Notes under the pieces: model-generated
Seen by the model: only the letters and a program-made list of their open reading frames with translations
What the model was told of the DNA's origin: nothing
Databases searched by the model: none
Made by a program: the position numbers and the translations under genes
Shown: one piece after another, positions 36,016 through 44,717 of the stretch
Numbering within the stretch: the stretch's first letter is position 1
How the letters are laid out: every line of letters begins with the position of its first letter
Virus record (IMG/VR): IMGVR_UViG_3300034073_002131
Span: 34,029-98,028 of that record
Reading direction: 5' to 3' (one strand)
DNA from: a virus
Length of the DNA stretch: 64,000 nucleotides

Positions 36016-37679
36016 ACTAACACTGCCCTTAGTCTATTTATTGCTTGTTGTTGCGCTAGTTCTCTAATTGACTTAGATATTAGCAGTTTAGGGTCTCTGG
36101 ATCTAGGATACTGCTGTCTACCGCCTTGTGAAAATGTTCCATAAGGATTACGCATATAATTATAAAATGCACTAATCATTCCACTCTTACTTTGGGTTAA
36201 ATTTACTATCTTTACACTTTCAGCAAATCTACCAGTTCGTAAATTTAAAATATCTTTGCGCGAGCCATCTCCCATATTATTTTTAACTTTATTTACTAAT
36301 TCTGAATTTAGTAAAGTTAGTAAATTTAATATAGTGTTATCTTTTTCAACTTTTATACTTCCAGTTACTTTTATTCGTTTAGGAGTAGTTAGTTGAGATT
36401 TTACAGTTTTTAATTCATTTTTTAATCTAGCTACTACTTTTTCAGTACTTTTTGCGCTTGAAGATACTTTTGCAGAATAAGGTTTACTTTTTAATACTGA
36501 AACTGGTCTTGTATTAACTTTTATTTTTCTATTAGTACCTTTACCAGTTAGTATATCGTCTACTAATTTTGGAATATAATCTGGTATACTGTCTGAAGTT
36601 CTAAGCTCTAATAGATAATCTGGATTATTTGTGTTCTTAAGAACTTCATTTAATCGCTGAGCATAGTTTTGTAATTTTTTATCAAAATCTAATAAAGCCT
36701 TTTCAAATTCTTTTATACTTGTGGCGGCTGGTTGACCTAATTGCCTTTTTCCGTCTCTACTTAATTTAGAATTTTGAATTAGATTTTGTAAAAACCCAAC
36801 TATTTGAATTGCCTGACTTATACTACCAGAATCTCTATTTTCTAAAATAGACTGTAGTTGAATATTCATTCGCAGATGATCAGAAGTAAAGTCTTTATTT
36901 GCTCTCGCTAGTAATTCGTTATACTTTCCATTTACAGTATTTAGACTTGTTGTTCCTTCGTCTAGTAGTTGATATAGTTTAACTATTCTAGTTAAAATAT
37001 TATCTTCAGCGGCTAGATCTCCTAGACTAACTATAGCCCTTCCATACGTTTGAGCATATATGTGTCCTCGATCATAACTTCCACTTAATATTTTTTCTAC
37101 ATCTTTTCTAGTTTTACCAGGAAATGCATTTAAGTCATGTAAAAAATGAGCAACATGTATTAGAGTATTTTTATGCGAAAAATTTAATCCACGTACAGCA
37201 ATTATATTTTCTAATTGTTCTTTTGTAAAACTATTAATTACGTCAGCTATAGTTTTTCTTTTATAAGAATAACTAGTTTCTTTGTCTAGTACAGTTCCAT
37301 CTGAAAAATATACTTCATAATGTCTGGCCATATAGGCTTTATAATTTTTACTGAGAAACTTAAGATAGGCTACTATAGGTTTAACATTAGATATTATATT
37401 AAATCTTTTAAATATATCTATTAAATCATCTTCTGTTAATATAAGAGCTGTTCTACCCTGTTTTTCGCCTAATTCTCTAAATCTTTGTGATAGATTAACT
37501 TCTTTACCACCAACTGTGACTTTTCCAGTACTAAGTACAGAAGCTGCTTGAACTATTCCTTTTTTATTAAAGGCTTTATCTGCTTCAGTTACAAAATTTT
37601 GTAATAAAGTTTGGGCTTCTGAAACAGCAGTTTGGTTTGCTCTATTTCTTAATGCTTCTGTAAATTCTTTAATACTCAT
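36012..37679 (-). CDS. Head-tail joining region protein, unrecognised family
   Basis: The 555-residue protein is Lys/Asn/Leu rich and helical. Its C-terminal 70 residues, with GMISAFYNYMRNPYGTFSQG and SKSIRELAQQQAINRLR, recall head closure or tail completion proteins, but the first 400 residues do not match any family I know. It occupies the position of the gp7/gp10-type joining protein of HK97-like phages and overlaps genes on both sides by 4 nt. Confidence 0.6.
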   Translation of the reverse strand: MSIKEFTEALRNRANQTAVSEAQTLLQNFVTEADKAFNKKGIVQAASVLSTGKVTVGGKEVNLSQRFRELGEKQGRTALILTEDDLIDIFKRFNIISNVKPIVAYLKFLSKNYKAYMARHYEVYFSDGTVLDKETSYSYKRKTIADVINSFTKEQLENIIAVRGLNFSHKNTLIHVAHFLHDLNAFPGKTRKDVEKILSGSYDRGHIYAQTYGRAIVSLGDLAAEDNILTRIVKLYQLLDEGTTSLNTVNGKYNELLARANKDFTSDHLRMNIQLQSILENRDSGSISQAIQIVGFLQNLIQNSKLSRDGKRQLGQPAATSIKEFEKALLDFDKKLQNYAQRLNEVLKNTNNPDYLLELRTSDSIPDYIPKLVDDILTGKGTNRKIKVNTRPVSVLKSKPYSAKVSSSAKSTEKVVARLKNELKTVKSQLTTPKRIKVTGSIKVEKDNTILNLLTLLNSELVNKVKNNMGDGSRKDILNLRTGRFAESVKIVNLTQSKSGMISAFYNYMRNPYGTFSQGGRQQYPRSRDPKLLISKSIRELAQQQAINRLRAVLV

Positions 37680-38245
37680 GAGTAATCTGCCATATATAGA
37701 TCAAATACTCTTTTAATATGTGCTGGCAAACTGCTACTTTGTATGTATTCTATTTGAGTACTATTTGTACCTGCTGCTTTAGTAGATTTTACAGCAGCTT
37801 CATTATCTTTATAATAGGTTAATAGATCCATACAAGCAACTTTTAAGTCTTCAGGTACAGTTTCATAACCACCAAAGTAAGCAATTTTATAACCACGAAT
37901 TAATTTTTCAAATATACCACTGGAATGTAAACTAATTATATCATCACCATCTTGTACCCAATCAGTAAATTTTACTAGAGTAGTCCAAGTTTGGCCGTAG
38001 TCTTTACTTTGTTGAACACTAGTAACATTTGCTACAGGTATTTCGTGTAGTAAAATACGATCAAATCCGCCTGGACTATATTGTATAATTGGATCGTTAT
38101 AGTAATCTATAAATGTACGTTTACAATACGTTTTTGTAAACTCTGAAACTTTAGGAATTAAACTATCAATTTGACCATCAGAATTTGAGCTAGTAATTCC
38201 CTTGTATGACTTATATTCTTGTCTGGTAAATAGGTTCAATCCCAT
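37676..38245 (-). CDS. Head-tail connector (gp6-like adaptor)
   Basis: The 189-residue protein shows the connector pattern: FTRQEYKSYKGITSSNSDGQ, IDSLIPKVSEFTKTYCKRTF, LHEIPVANVTSV, GYKIAYFGGYETVPEDLKVA and a helical end. This family forms the ring below the portal. It starts after the capsid terminator, in the order expected for HK97-like phages. Confidence 0.82.
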   Translation of the reverse strand: MGLNLFTRQEYKSYKGITSSNSDGQIDSLIPKVSEFTKTYCKRTFIDYYNDPIIQYSPGGFDRILLHEIPVANVTSVQQSKDYGQTWTTLVKFTDWVQDGDDIISLHSSGIFEKLIRGYKIAYFGGYETVPEDLKVACMDLLTYYKDNEAAVKSTKAAGTNSTQIEYIQSSSLPAHIKRVFDLYMADYS

Positions 38246-38266
38246 ATTAGCTCCCTTATGTTTCCG

Positions 38267-38316
38267 GGCTAGACTCGTTAGAATCTAGCCAAGAAACAGG
38301 GCTCTTAAGCCCTGTT
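38267..38316 (-). terminator. Double hairpin after the major capsid gene
   Basis: AACAGGGCT (38295-38303) pairs with AGCCCTGTT (38308-38316), followed on the minus strand by TTTCTT; a second hairpin GGCTAGA/TCTAGCC lies at 38267-38290. It would reduce transcription beyond the capsid gene. Confidence 0.7.
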
Positions 38317-38334
38317 AGTTCCCATCCCTGAGAA

Positions 38335-40254
38335 TTAGGCTACGTAACGTAGAGCACTTACGCCCTGACCGTTGTTTGTAGTAATTTGAGTCATACCAGT
38401 ACGTAGGCTGGCGACCATGACACGACGTTGTGTTTCAACTAGGTCGTCGGTGTCAACGCGTAGACCACGCTGGTTACCAACTACGAAGTTCATAGGAGCA
38501 AATGCGATTGCACCAACAACACCGGCAGCCTTGTCTTCGAACTCGCCACTTACTAGAACAGGTGAATTACCAACTGAACCAATTTGGCCAGTTAGGATAG
38601 TGGCTTGATTGCCAACTTTATCAACTGTTAGGAAGTTGTCATCGTCTAGTAGGTCAAAATAACCGTCTGTGCTTACAATGTAAATTAGTTCAGCAGGATC
38701 AAGACCCCAGACACCTAGATCACGACGCATTGCACGTAGTGCTGCAACTGTTAGTTTAGCGTTATCGCTAATGTCTAGGTTAACTGCGCTGCTTGCGTCG
38801 TATGTGGCTAGACCTTTAACGGGGTCTGCACCAGCACCGGCACCACGTAGCATTGCGCGATCAACAGCGCGAGCAACACGGCGAACCATTGCATCACGGA
38901 TAACAGGCATAATTGCTAGTAGAGCATCTTCTTCTTCTTCAAAAGCTACATACTCATTGGTAGCAACTTTGTAGGCGTTAAGAGTGATCTCTTTAAGAGT
39001 GTGAGTAGCGTTACCACCAGCACTGTTAGCAGTACCAAACTGAGCATTCTGAACCCAAGTTGCAACACCGGCTTCTGGGTTAACAGGAATAGTCATTACA
39101 TTGGTTTGCATTGCAATACCACGAATGGTAGGAGCAACTACTAGGCGACGGCGAACTTCAGCTTCCATTGCTAGGCTAACTTCTAGTTCCCAAGTTGCGC
39201 TAGGAACGTGTGCACCGTACTTTTGTACAAGATCACGACCTAGGCGTGTGCTGTCAATACTCTTGCCAGTCATTTTTGCTAGGAGAACAGCTTTTTCTTT
39301 GTCCTCATAGCTCATATCACCAGACTTGCCATCAACGAATTGCATTTTGCTTTTCTGAATGGCTTCTAGCTCTTGTGCTTTTTCTTTTAGAGCAGCTTCT
39401 AGGCCACTGATAACACTCTTGGTGCTTTCTGCTTGCTCTTGGAAACGCTTCTCTACTTCGGCTAGTAGCTTTTCTGCACCAGTTTCGGTAGGAGTTACTG
39501 CAGCAACAGCTGCTTTAATACGTGCTTGTAGCTCAGCTTCTGCTGCTTCTTTAGCAGCTTTTTCAGCTTCGGCACGAGCCTGTTCTTCTTTAATAGCTTT
39601 GGCAGCTTGCTGTGCAGCATCTTGAGCTGTTTGGGCTAGTAATTGTTTTAATTCTTCTGGAGTCATATCCAATTCCTCTTTGGTTGTGCTATTTGCTTGC
39701 CTAGTAGTGTCTAGCCCTTTAGCTGACTCGCTTGGGGGTGCAAATTGCGCTATAAATTCACGATACTCCTGTGTGGAGTTAAATGATTTTGAAAGGTTAA
39801 AAAGTGTGTTTTGATTAGCTGGTACCGAAACTACTGAAATTTCATGTAATTCTAAGTCTTTGACTAGGAAAACTTCTGCGGCACTATTATATTCCGCATC
39901 TTTAATTCTAAATCCAACTGAAAATGCTGTTAAAACTTCGTCTTTAATAAGCTGGTATACCTTTTCAGCAGCTTTTGAGATCCTAGCTTTAATCCACAAT
40001 CCTTTTGCATCCACTTTGTGTTCGGTCATGCGGCCAACTGGCTGTGTATGATCGTGAAATGCTAGGATAACAGGATTTTTTATGTAGTTCTCTAAGCCTT
40101 TTTCCCAAACTGAGGTAGGGATTACATCACCGTGTCTGTCAACATCCACAGTTGATGCATATCCACTAATCTCAATTACGTCTGGTTCTGCTGGTAGCGG
40201 CTCAGCTTTAGTAAAGACACTGTTAAAGTACAGAATCTTATTTTTGTCTACCAT
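38335..40254 (-). CDS. Prohead protease-major capsid protein fusion (HK97 fold)
   Basis: The 639-residue protein joins three parts. Residues 1-165 are an HK97-type prohead protease (VIEISGYASTVDVDRHGDVI; His67 in LAFHDH, Ser112 in AFSVGF, ELHEISVVSVPAN). Residues about 190-310 are an Ala/Glu/Lys-rich helical scaffold (delta) region. Residues about 315-639 are the capsid subunit (PEAGVATWVQNAQFG, AYKVATNEYVAFEEEE, LRVDTDDLVETQRRVMVASL). An internal ATG at 39666 with a strong ribosome site could make the scaffold-capsid part alone. Natural fusions of this type are known; the ratio of capsid to protease favours internal initiation. Confidence 0.93.
   Translation of the reverse strand: MVDKNKILYFNSVFTKAEPLPAEPDVIEISGYASTVDVDRHGDVIPTSVWEKGLENYIKNPVILAFHDHTQPVGRMTEHKVDAKGLWIKARISKAAEKVYQLIKDEVLTAFSVGFRIKDAEYNSAAEVFLVKDLELHEISVVSVPANQNTLFNLSKSFNSTQEYREFIAQFAPPSESAKGLDTTRQANSTTKEELDMTPEELKQLLAQTAQDAAQQAAKAIKEEQARAEAEKAAKEAAEAELQARIKAAVAAVTPTETGAEKLLAEVEKRFQEQAESTKSVISGLEAALKEKAQELEAIQKSKMQFVDGKSGDMSYEDKEKAVLLAKMTGKSIDSTRLGRDLVQKYGAHVPSATWELEVSLAMEAEVRRRLVVAPTIRGIAMQTNVMTIPVNPEAGVATWVQNAQFGTANSAGGNATHTLKEITLNAYKVATNEYVAFEEEEDALLAIMPVIRDAMVRRVARAVDRAMLRGAGAGADPVKGLATYDASSAVNLDISDNAKLTVAALRAMRRDLGVWGLDPAELIYIVSTDGYFDLLDDDNFLTVDKVGNQATILTGQIGSVGNSPVLVSGEFEDKAAGVVGAIAFAPMNFVVGNQRGLRVDTDDLVETQRRVMVASLRTGMTQITTNNGQGVSALRYVA
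39664..39680 (-). promoter_or_regulatory. Internal ribosome binding site and start in the protease-capsid gene
   Basis: AGAGGA (39679-39674) lies 7 nt before an in-frame ATG at 39666 (codon 197, start of MTPEELKQLLAQ). It sits exactly at the junction between protease and scaffold and would yield a 443-residue scaffold-capsid product. Confidence 0.7.
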
Positions 40255-40262
40255 AATTTCCT

Positions 40263-41465
40263 CTATTCACTTCCACCCTCAGGCCTGCCGCCTTGTGATG
40301 GATTTGCTGCACTACCAGCAATATTAGCTGGAATTCTTATCTCGTCAGCTCCCGCTAGTTTGTCATAGCGGAGCTCTTGGCGAGCTTCATTTGGTGTTAT
40401 AATACCGCCATTAACCAGTGTAGCATGATAGCTGGCAATATCTTTAATATCTGGTTGTAAGGCACTCACAGTTTGTGTAATTGCTTCTACATCGTATCCA
40501 AAATACCGTTCCACAGCACTTACCCAACTCTTAACAATAGGCATTACAGTTTCTAGATAGAACAGCCTTAAGTTAGGAGCAATATTAGCGTTATTGCCGC
40601 CCATTAACAAGATAGGTGGAACGCCTAGTGCCTGCAGGATCTTTTCTTGATGAGTCTTGATCGATTGATCAAAATCCATTTCTTTGAAACTGGTGTCTGT
40701 AATTTTTTGTGGCTTCAATCCACTATCCAAGATCACCGGACGTCGACCACCAACTTTAGGATTATACTTTTGTTGCCAGTACTGTATAGTACGCTCTTTG
40801 GCTATGGTCGATAGCGTATTTTCAGTGGTTAAGACCATACCAAACACAGCACCATTTTCAAAGAACGCGTCCTGAAACTGTTCCATGTTGTAGAGTGTCT
40901 TGATTGATCTGCTAGCACTTTCCAGCCTGCTAGATCCGCGATAGATACTCTCACTACTTAAATCTTTAAGAGAGAATACTTCCCCTTCCCGAAAATCTAC
41001 TAGCCCATTGTACCTATAACCTTTAATAAAGGTTTTTTCATCGGTGAGTATTTCTACCCTGCTAGCGGGTAGGTGGTAGAGAAATGTACCGTCGTAGTGT
41101 ACGAACACATTGCCCTCTAGTAAATAATCCGTAAATATGTTTTTACGAAAATCTTGTGCCGACTGGTAGGGATTGGGTCTGTAGTTTAGCAGTGTACTTA
41201 GAGACTTTTGACGAGTCCCTACCACTACACCTTCATACAGTTTGTCTTTTATATCGTAATCTAAGCCGCTACAAGCACTTACTATTAGGTTAACACCACG
41301 ATTAACCATCTCAACACGCTTAAATGCTTGCTGATAGGTAATTGGCGCAGTGGTACCAACCATGGTACCTTCTTCTTGTGCTATACGTACCTGCGCAGGA
41401 TTAAGTTTCCAGCGCAAGTCACTAAAAAATTCTTTAATGCCCATGTCAGCCTCCAGTAAACTCAC
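40263..41465 (-). CDS. Portal protein, HK97 family
   Basis: The 400-residue protein has the HK97 portal pattern: MVNRGVNLIVSACSGLDYDI, LLNYRPNPYQSAQDFRKNIF, GNVFVHYDGTFLYHLPASRV, GVPPILLMGG and a C-terminal GGIITPNEARQELRYD. It forms the dodecameric ring through which DNA is packaged. The gene overlaps the HNH gene by 20 nt and lies just before the protease-capsid gene. The start could be at residue 8 (MGIKEFFSDL) instead. Confidence 0.92.
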   Translation of the reverse strand: MSLLEADMGIKEFFSDLRWKLNPAQVRIAQEEGTMVGTTAPITYQQAFKRVEMVNRGVNLIVSACSGLDYDIKDKLYEGVVVGTRQKSLSTLLNYRPNPYQSAQDFRKNIFTDYLLEGNVFVHYDGTFLYHLPASRVEILTDEKTFIKGYRYNGLVDFREGEVFSLKDLSSESIYRGSSRLESASRSIKTLYNMEQFQDAFFENGAVFGMVLTTENTLSTIAKERTIQYWQQKYNPKVGGRRPVILDSGLKPQKITDTSFKEMDFDQSIKTHQEKILQALGVPPILLMGGNNANIAPNLRLFYLETVMPIVKSWVSAVERYFGYDVEAITQTVSALQPDIKDIASYHATLVNGGIITPNEARQELRYDKLAGADEIRIPANIAGSAANPSQGGRPEGGSE

Positions 41466-41877
41466 TAAACGGAGAGCCCCACGTAGGCTGCTTTAGCACT
41501 TCACCACTCTGTTTCTGACGTTGCAGTTCCAACCAAGATTGTTGCTTACTAGCGGTACCCAGACCAGGCGCTTTGCCAAATATCTGGTGTAGCCGAACGT
41601 GGTGCCTGTTACATAGTGTGTATACTAGTTCATACAGCTCACGCTGGTGCTCTTCAATGAACTGGTCCCTAACCCTAAGTACCTCATCATCCGTATCCAG
41701 CTGGATGCCTTGGAGTTGGCACCAGCGCTCTAGGAGTAAGGTGATACTGTGGGTATGGTGTAGTTCAAGGTCTTGGTTAGTTCCACAAACCCAGCACTGA
41801 GATTGCTTTTGGTAAGCACCCTTTGCACGGTCTCGGATCCATTTTACAGGTATACGTTTTTGAGTATTTTTTGCCAT
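41446..41877 (-). CDS. HNH endonuclease of the packaging region
   Basis: 143 residues from ATG 41877. It has CWVCG (28-32), LELHHTH (37-43) and LCNRHHVRLH (88-97): the Zn-binding cysteines and the H-N-H catalytic core. HNH proteins encoded beside terminase and portal genes assist specific cleavage of concatemers during packaging in phages such as HK97. The promoter -10 box ends 10 nt before the ATG, so the mRNA leader would be only a few nucleotides. Confidence 0.85.
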   Translation of the reverse strand: MAKNTQKRIPVKWIRDRAKGAYQKQSQCWVCGTNQDLELHHTHSITLLLERWCQLQGIQLDTDDEVLRVRDQFIEEHQRELYELVYTLCNRHHVRLHQIFGKAPGLGTASKQQSWLELQRQKQSGEVLKQPTWGSPFSEFTGG

Positions 41878-41886
41878 AATGTTAGT

Positions 41887-41915
41887 ATTATACCACCGGG
41901 GCACGAGGAGGTCAA
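41887..41915 (-). promoter_or_regulatory. Promoter for HNH-portal-capsid operon
   Basis: Minus strand TTGACC (41915-41910), spacer 17, TATAAT (41892-41887). Transcription would start near 41880, leaving an almost leaderless mRNA for the HNH gene. Confidence 0.7.
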
Positions 41916-41948
41916 TGTGGTAATTTTCCTAGCCTTAGAATTTTACAC

Positions 41949-41977
41949 TTGAACTGCCTACTAGAATGTGTTATAAT
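41949..41977 (+). promoter_or_regulatory. Possible plus-strand promoter facing into the terminase gene
   Basis: TTGAAC (41949-41954), spacer 17, TATAAT (41972-41977). It points rightward into the 3' end of the leftward terL gene, so any transcript would be antisense. Confidence 0.4.
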
Positions 41978-41979
41978 AG

Positions 41980-43293
41980 TTATCTAGTAAACGAGTATAA
42001 ACAGTATCTGAGCGCATCCATAAGGTGTGAATACTTGTCGTGTTTTGGCTTTTCCCGAGTCAAACCCTCACGATCATCCCACTTGTATTGATTTAGGGCT
42101 TCTATGGTCTTGGTACAGCCCGGGTCTACCCACAGTTTACCTTGTGCTACCAGTGTTTGTACATAGGCGATACCTGGTAGTACATCCTTTCGAGCACGTA
42201 CAGTAGGAATATCATACTGGTAAGCAAGGTCTTGGGCAAATTGTGCTGCTGCCGAGTCTATAAAGATTAATTCGATTTGGAACTCATCCGCTAGACCTTT
42301 AATCTGCTGGGCATGGTATTCAGTAGTCTGCTCCGCCTCCTCGTACTCACGGATAACCCAGAACCTGTCCTCCCCAGCATCGCGGGGGTCTGGCAGGTAA
42401 GCTACTACTAAGAAGGCTGTGGGGTCACGGTATCCAGGATCGCAGCCAGCAATAAACTGGGTGCTCCCATCTAGCTGCAGTTGGGGGTCCCAAGGGACAA
42501 TATTATCATCACCGAGTTCATAAATCTGACCCTCAAATGTGGTAAATGACGCCAAGTACTCCTGCTCAAACTCCTGCTTTGACATAGATCGTCTGGCTTC
42601 TTCAATGTCCTTAGGCGACATGCGTGGGTTTTCTTCATAGTCTGCCCACAAACTACACCACTCGGGAAACTCACTACTAAACCCACGATTCCAGAATCTG
42701 CTAAACCAGTTTTGCTTGCCACGGGGTGTGGAGATAAATATAGCTTTAGCGTCGACACGATCTAGGGTCGGTCTGAGCTGAATGTTAAAGGCTTCCTCGC
42801 CACCATCACCTAGTGCAGCCTCGTCAAAAAGGATAAGCTGGTACGAACGGCCTACCGTTGAGTCTACAGTGCTTAAGGAGCCCATACGCACAGTTGAGCC
42901 GTTTGATAACTCAATTACCCGGTCTTTAAGGTTATCCCGTTCCACTTCCAGCTCAAAGTGCTTGATAAACTTACGCTGAAGTTCGAAACTTATTGAGCTG
43001 AGATTGTAGTTGGGACTAATGACCAGGACATTGCAGTTGGGCACTAGGCTTACAAGTTGCGCGATAATATTTGCTATATAAGTTTTGCCAAGTCGACGTG
43101 CTAGTGCGGCTACAACAAAACGGTATTTGGGATTGTTGACGGCATTGATTAGTGCCAACTGCGCGCGGTTTAGCTGATCCCAAGCTCCGATAAGCTTAAG
43201 ATAGTTTTCGATTGGTAGTTTAATAAATCGGGTATGTGGGTCGAATTCTTGAATCCCGTCCCACTCAACATCGGACCTGGAGACTTTAAGCAA
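41980..43293 (-). CDS. terL: Terminase large subunit
   Basis: The 437-residue protein has an ATPase domain with Walker A-like ARRLGKT (65-71) and Walker B LILFDEAA (153-160), and an RNase H-type nuclease domain with Asp285 (GCDPGYRD), Asp346 (LIFIDSAA) and Asp426 (HLMDALRY). It powers DNA packaging through the portal and cuts the concatemer. It overlaps the small subunit gene by 8 nt. Confidence 0.95.
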   Translation of the reverse strand: MLKVSRSDVEWDGIQEFDPHTRFIKLPIENYLKLIGAWDQLNRAQLALINAVNNPKYRFVVAALARRLGKTYIANIIAQLVSLVPNCNVLVISPNYNLSSISFELQRKFIKHFELEVERDNLKDRVIELSNGSTVRMGSLSTVDSTVGRSYQLILFDEAALGDGGEEAFNIQLRPTLDRVDAKAIFISTPRGKQNWFSRFWNRGFSSEFPEWCSLWADYEENPRMSPKDIEEARRSMSKQEFEQEYLASFTTFEGQIYELGDDNIVPWDPQLQLDGSTQFIAGCDPGYRDPTAFLVVAYLPDPRDAGEDRFWVIREYEEAEQTTEYHAQQIKGLADEFQIELIFIDSAAAQFAQDLAYQYDIPTVRARKDVLPGIAYVQTLVAQGKLWVDPGCTKTIEALNQYKWDDREGLTREKPKHDKYSHLMDALRYCLYSFTR

Positions 43294-43753
43294 GTTTATC
43301 TCCCAGCAATTTCTGGATTAATTGCCCGTATCGGGTACCGTCTCCACCCTCGTTGATCTGTACATTAACCTGATTTTTGGGTCCACCTTGCCGGAGCTTT
43401 TCTAGCTGAATTTCACGGTCTAGGAGTTCCATTGACATTTTGTGTGAGAGTGCAAGTAGTTCACTTATGTCTTTAGTCGATCCGGTTTGCGACTCCTCTA
43501 ATTCCTGAAACTTTTGCTGGATTAAGGCGTCCATTGCACGGCGCATGCGGAATCGGTTGTTAAAGCCCAAGTCAAAGAATACCTGATTTATGTAGGATTT
43601 AACATCTGGACGCTTTAGGATTTGTGCTACATCATGTGGGTCTAGCTGAAGTACCTGGGCTACTTCTTGGGTGTTTTGATGTTCTAGGTAAAGATTGGCC
43701 ACCTCGAGTAGTTCGGGTGAGATGGGGATGGTGTCGGTGGGTAGTTGGTTCAT
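43286..43753 (-). CDS. terS: Terminase small subunit
   Basis: The 155-residue protein has an N-terminal helix-turn-helix-like region (LEHQNTQEVAQVLQLDPHDV, ILKRPDVKSYINQVF) and a central helical oligomerisation region (RRAMDALIQQKFQELE), matching the DNA-recognising terminase small subunit. It overlaps terL and follows two leftward promoters. Confidence 0.85.
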   Translation of the reverse strand: MNQLPTDTIPISPELLEVANLYLEHQNTQEVAQVLQLDPHDVAQILKRPDVKSYINQVFFDLGFNNRFRMRRAMDALIQQKFQELEESQTGSTKDISELLALSHKMSMELLDREIQLEKLRQGGPKNQVNVQINEGGDGTRYGQLIQKLLGDKLA

Positions 43754-43775
43754 GGGTGTTCCGGTAGTTTTTTAA

Positions 43776-43805
43776 AGTGTATCATATTCTGCGGTTTGGG
43801 GTCAA
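43776..43805 (-). promoter_or_regulatory. Weak promoter just upstream of terS
   Basis: Minus strand TTGACC (43805-43800), spacer 18, TACACT (43781-43776), about 25 nt before the terS ATG. Weaker than the consensus promoter further upstream. Confidence 0.45.
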
Positions 43806-43891
43806 TGGTGAAATTTTTTGAGGTGTTACACGCGTGGGTGGGCGCAGCGACCTTCGGGTATGTCAAGTCAAAAAACCGCCCCTATTTTACA

Positions 43892-43920
43892 ATTATAGTC
43901 TAGTATGGTAGTCATGTCAA
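43892..43920 (-). promoter_or_regulatory. Consensus leftward promoter of the packaging/head operon
   Basis: Minus strand TTGACA (43920-43915), spacer 17, TATAAT (43897-43892), a perfect match. It forms a divergent pair with the rightward promoter at 43986-44013, and this arrangement is the likely template for the repeated intergenic modules at 45-49.5 kb. The rest of 43806-43985 holds no gene. Confidence 0.8.
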
Positions 43921-43935
43921 GGCCTGTCCAATTGT

Positions 43936-43978
43936 ATTTTTCTATGGCAGCCTGGACTCGATTAATAAATACAATCAC
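43936..43978. repeat. Conserved upstream block, copy A
   Basis: TTTTTCTATGGC, then about 11 nt, then CGATTAATAAATACAATCA. The same block, with spacing kept approximately, occurs at 45045-45091, 45835-45875 and 48612-48660, each time upstream of a rightward promoter. It may bind an activator. Confidence 0.65.
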
Positions 43979-43985
43979 AATTTAC

Positions 43986-44013
43986 TTGCACAAAATTTTC
44001 AACCCTGTATAAT
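43986..44013 (+). promoter_or_regulatory. Rightward promoter of the first plus-strand cassette
   Basis: TTGCAC (43986-43991), spacer 16, TATAAT (44008-44013) preceded by TG. Drives the genes at 44048-44717. Confidence 0.75.
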
Positions 44014-44047
44014 TAAACACATCGAAGCACACAACCTGGTAAGCAAG

Positions 44048-44200
44048 ATGAAAAACACCTACACGATCAGTTACTACTTGCAAGGCAAGCAAGGCTCTGT
44101 TACACTACAGGCTCAAAGCGAGGATGAAGCTTGCCATCAAGTTAAGGCAATGCGCAAGGGTTGCCGTATTTTCCACGTTATGAATTATAATCTTTATTGA
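44048..44200 (+). CDS. Small hypothetical protein, 50 residues
   Basis: A 50-residue frame (MKNTYTISYYLQGKQGSVTL, then EDEACHQVKAMRKGCRIFHV) starting about 28 nt after the predicted transcription start. The leader sequence before the ATG resembles the one before the gene at 45159. Beta-strand then helix predicted; family not recognised. Confidence 0.65.
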   Translation: MKNTYTISYYLQGKQGSVTLQAQSEDEACHQVKAMRKGCRIFHVMNYNLY

Positions 44201-44207
44201 GGCTAAC

Positions 44208-44390
44208 ATGAAAAACATTCTAGGATTCTTTCTGGTTGTGCTGGCCGTCATTGTAATGGCCGGTACTGGTGGCGGAGCGGATACCATGCCGCCCGATGCT
44301 GGATTCGTGCAATGGGTTAGCCTTGCTTGCCTTGCACTAGGCGCGCTGGCTTCTGGATTCGTTGGGGTTCTTTTGATGCTTGAAGATTGA
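44208..44390 (+). CDS. Small membrane protein with two hydrophobic segments
   Basis: 60 residues with MKNILGFFLVVLAVIVMAG at the N-terminus and WVSLACLALGALASGFVGVL near the C-terminus, separated by a Gly/Asp/Pro-rich loop. It lies 7 nt after the preceding gene. The first segment may be a signal peptide or a transmembrane helix. Confidence 0.65.
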   Translation: MKNILGFFLVVLAVIVMAGTGGGADTMPPDAGFVQWVSLACLALGALASGFVGVLLMLED

Positions 44391-44393
44391 AAA

Positions 44394-44717
44394 ATGACTA
44401 CTGAAAAAACCGTGAATTATACCGCCGAACAAACCCTTAAACTTGTGGCCGACTACAAGGCGGGCACTAGCGTTGAGGATATCGCTAAAGGAATGGGTAA
44501 ATCTGTTCGGTCGATTGTTGCTAAACTCTCACGCGAAGGCGTATACCAGAAAAAGGAATACACAACCAAAACGGGCGAGGCTCCCGTCAAAAAGGATGAG
44601 CATGCCGATATGATCGGCAAGGCCTTGAACCTTAGCGAAGGGGACACCGATTCGCTTGCCAAGGCTAACAAGCGCGCGCTTGCCGCGATTGTGGAATTTA
44701 TCAAGGCTCGGGCTTGA
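44394..44717 (+). CDS. Small HTH-like protein, family copy 1
   Basis: 107 residues. N-terminal KTVNYTAEQTLKLVADYKAG, then SVEDIAKGMGKSVRSIVAKL and SREGVYQKK form a helix-turn-helix-like domain; after a basic linker a C-terminal helical part (DSLAKANKRALAAIVEFIK) follows. Three paralogues occur at 48747, 49846 and 51334 (minus). This sequence type is common in phages and is probably a small DNA- or RNA-binding regulator, though no function is proven. Its TGA stop lies inside the -35 box of the next promoter. Confidence 0.75.
   Translation: MTTEKTVNYTAEQTLKLVADYKAGTSVEDIAKGMGKSVRSIVAKLSREGVYQKKEYTTKTGEAPVKKDEHADMIGKALNLSEGDTDSLAKANKRALAAIVEFIKARA

Noticed and set aside
41446-41904. An upstream start for the HNH gene at 41904
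   Set aside because: It lies upstream of the predicted transcription start and overlaps the -10 box; ATG 41877 is the better start.
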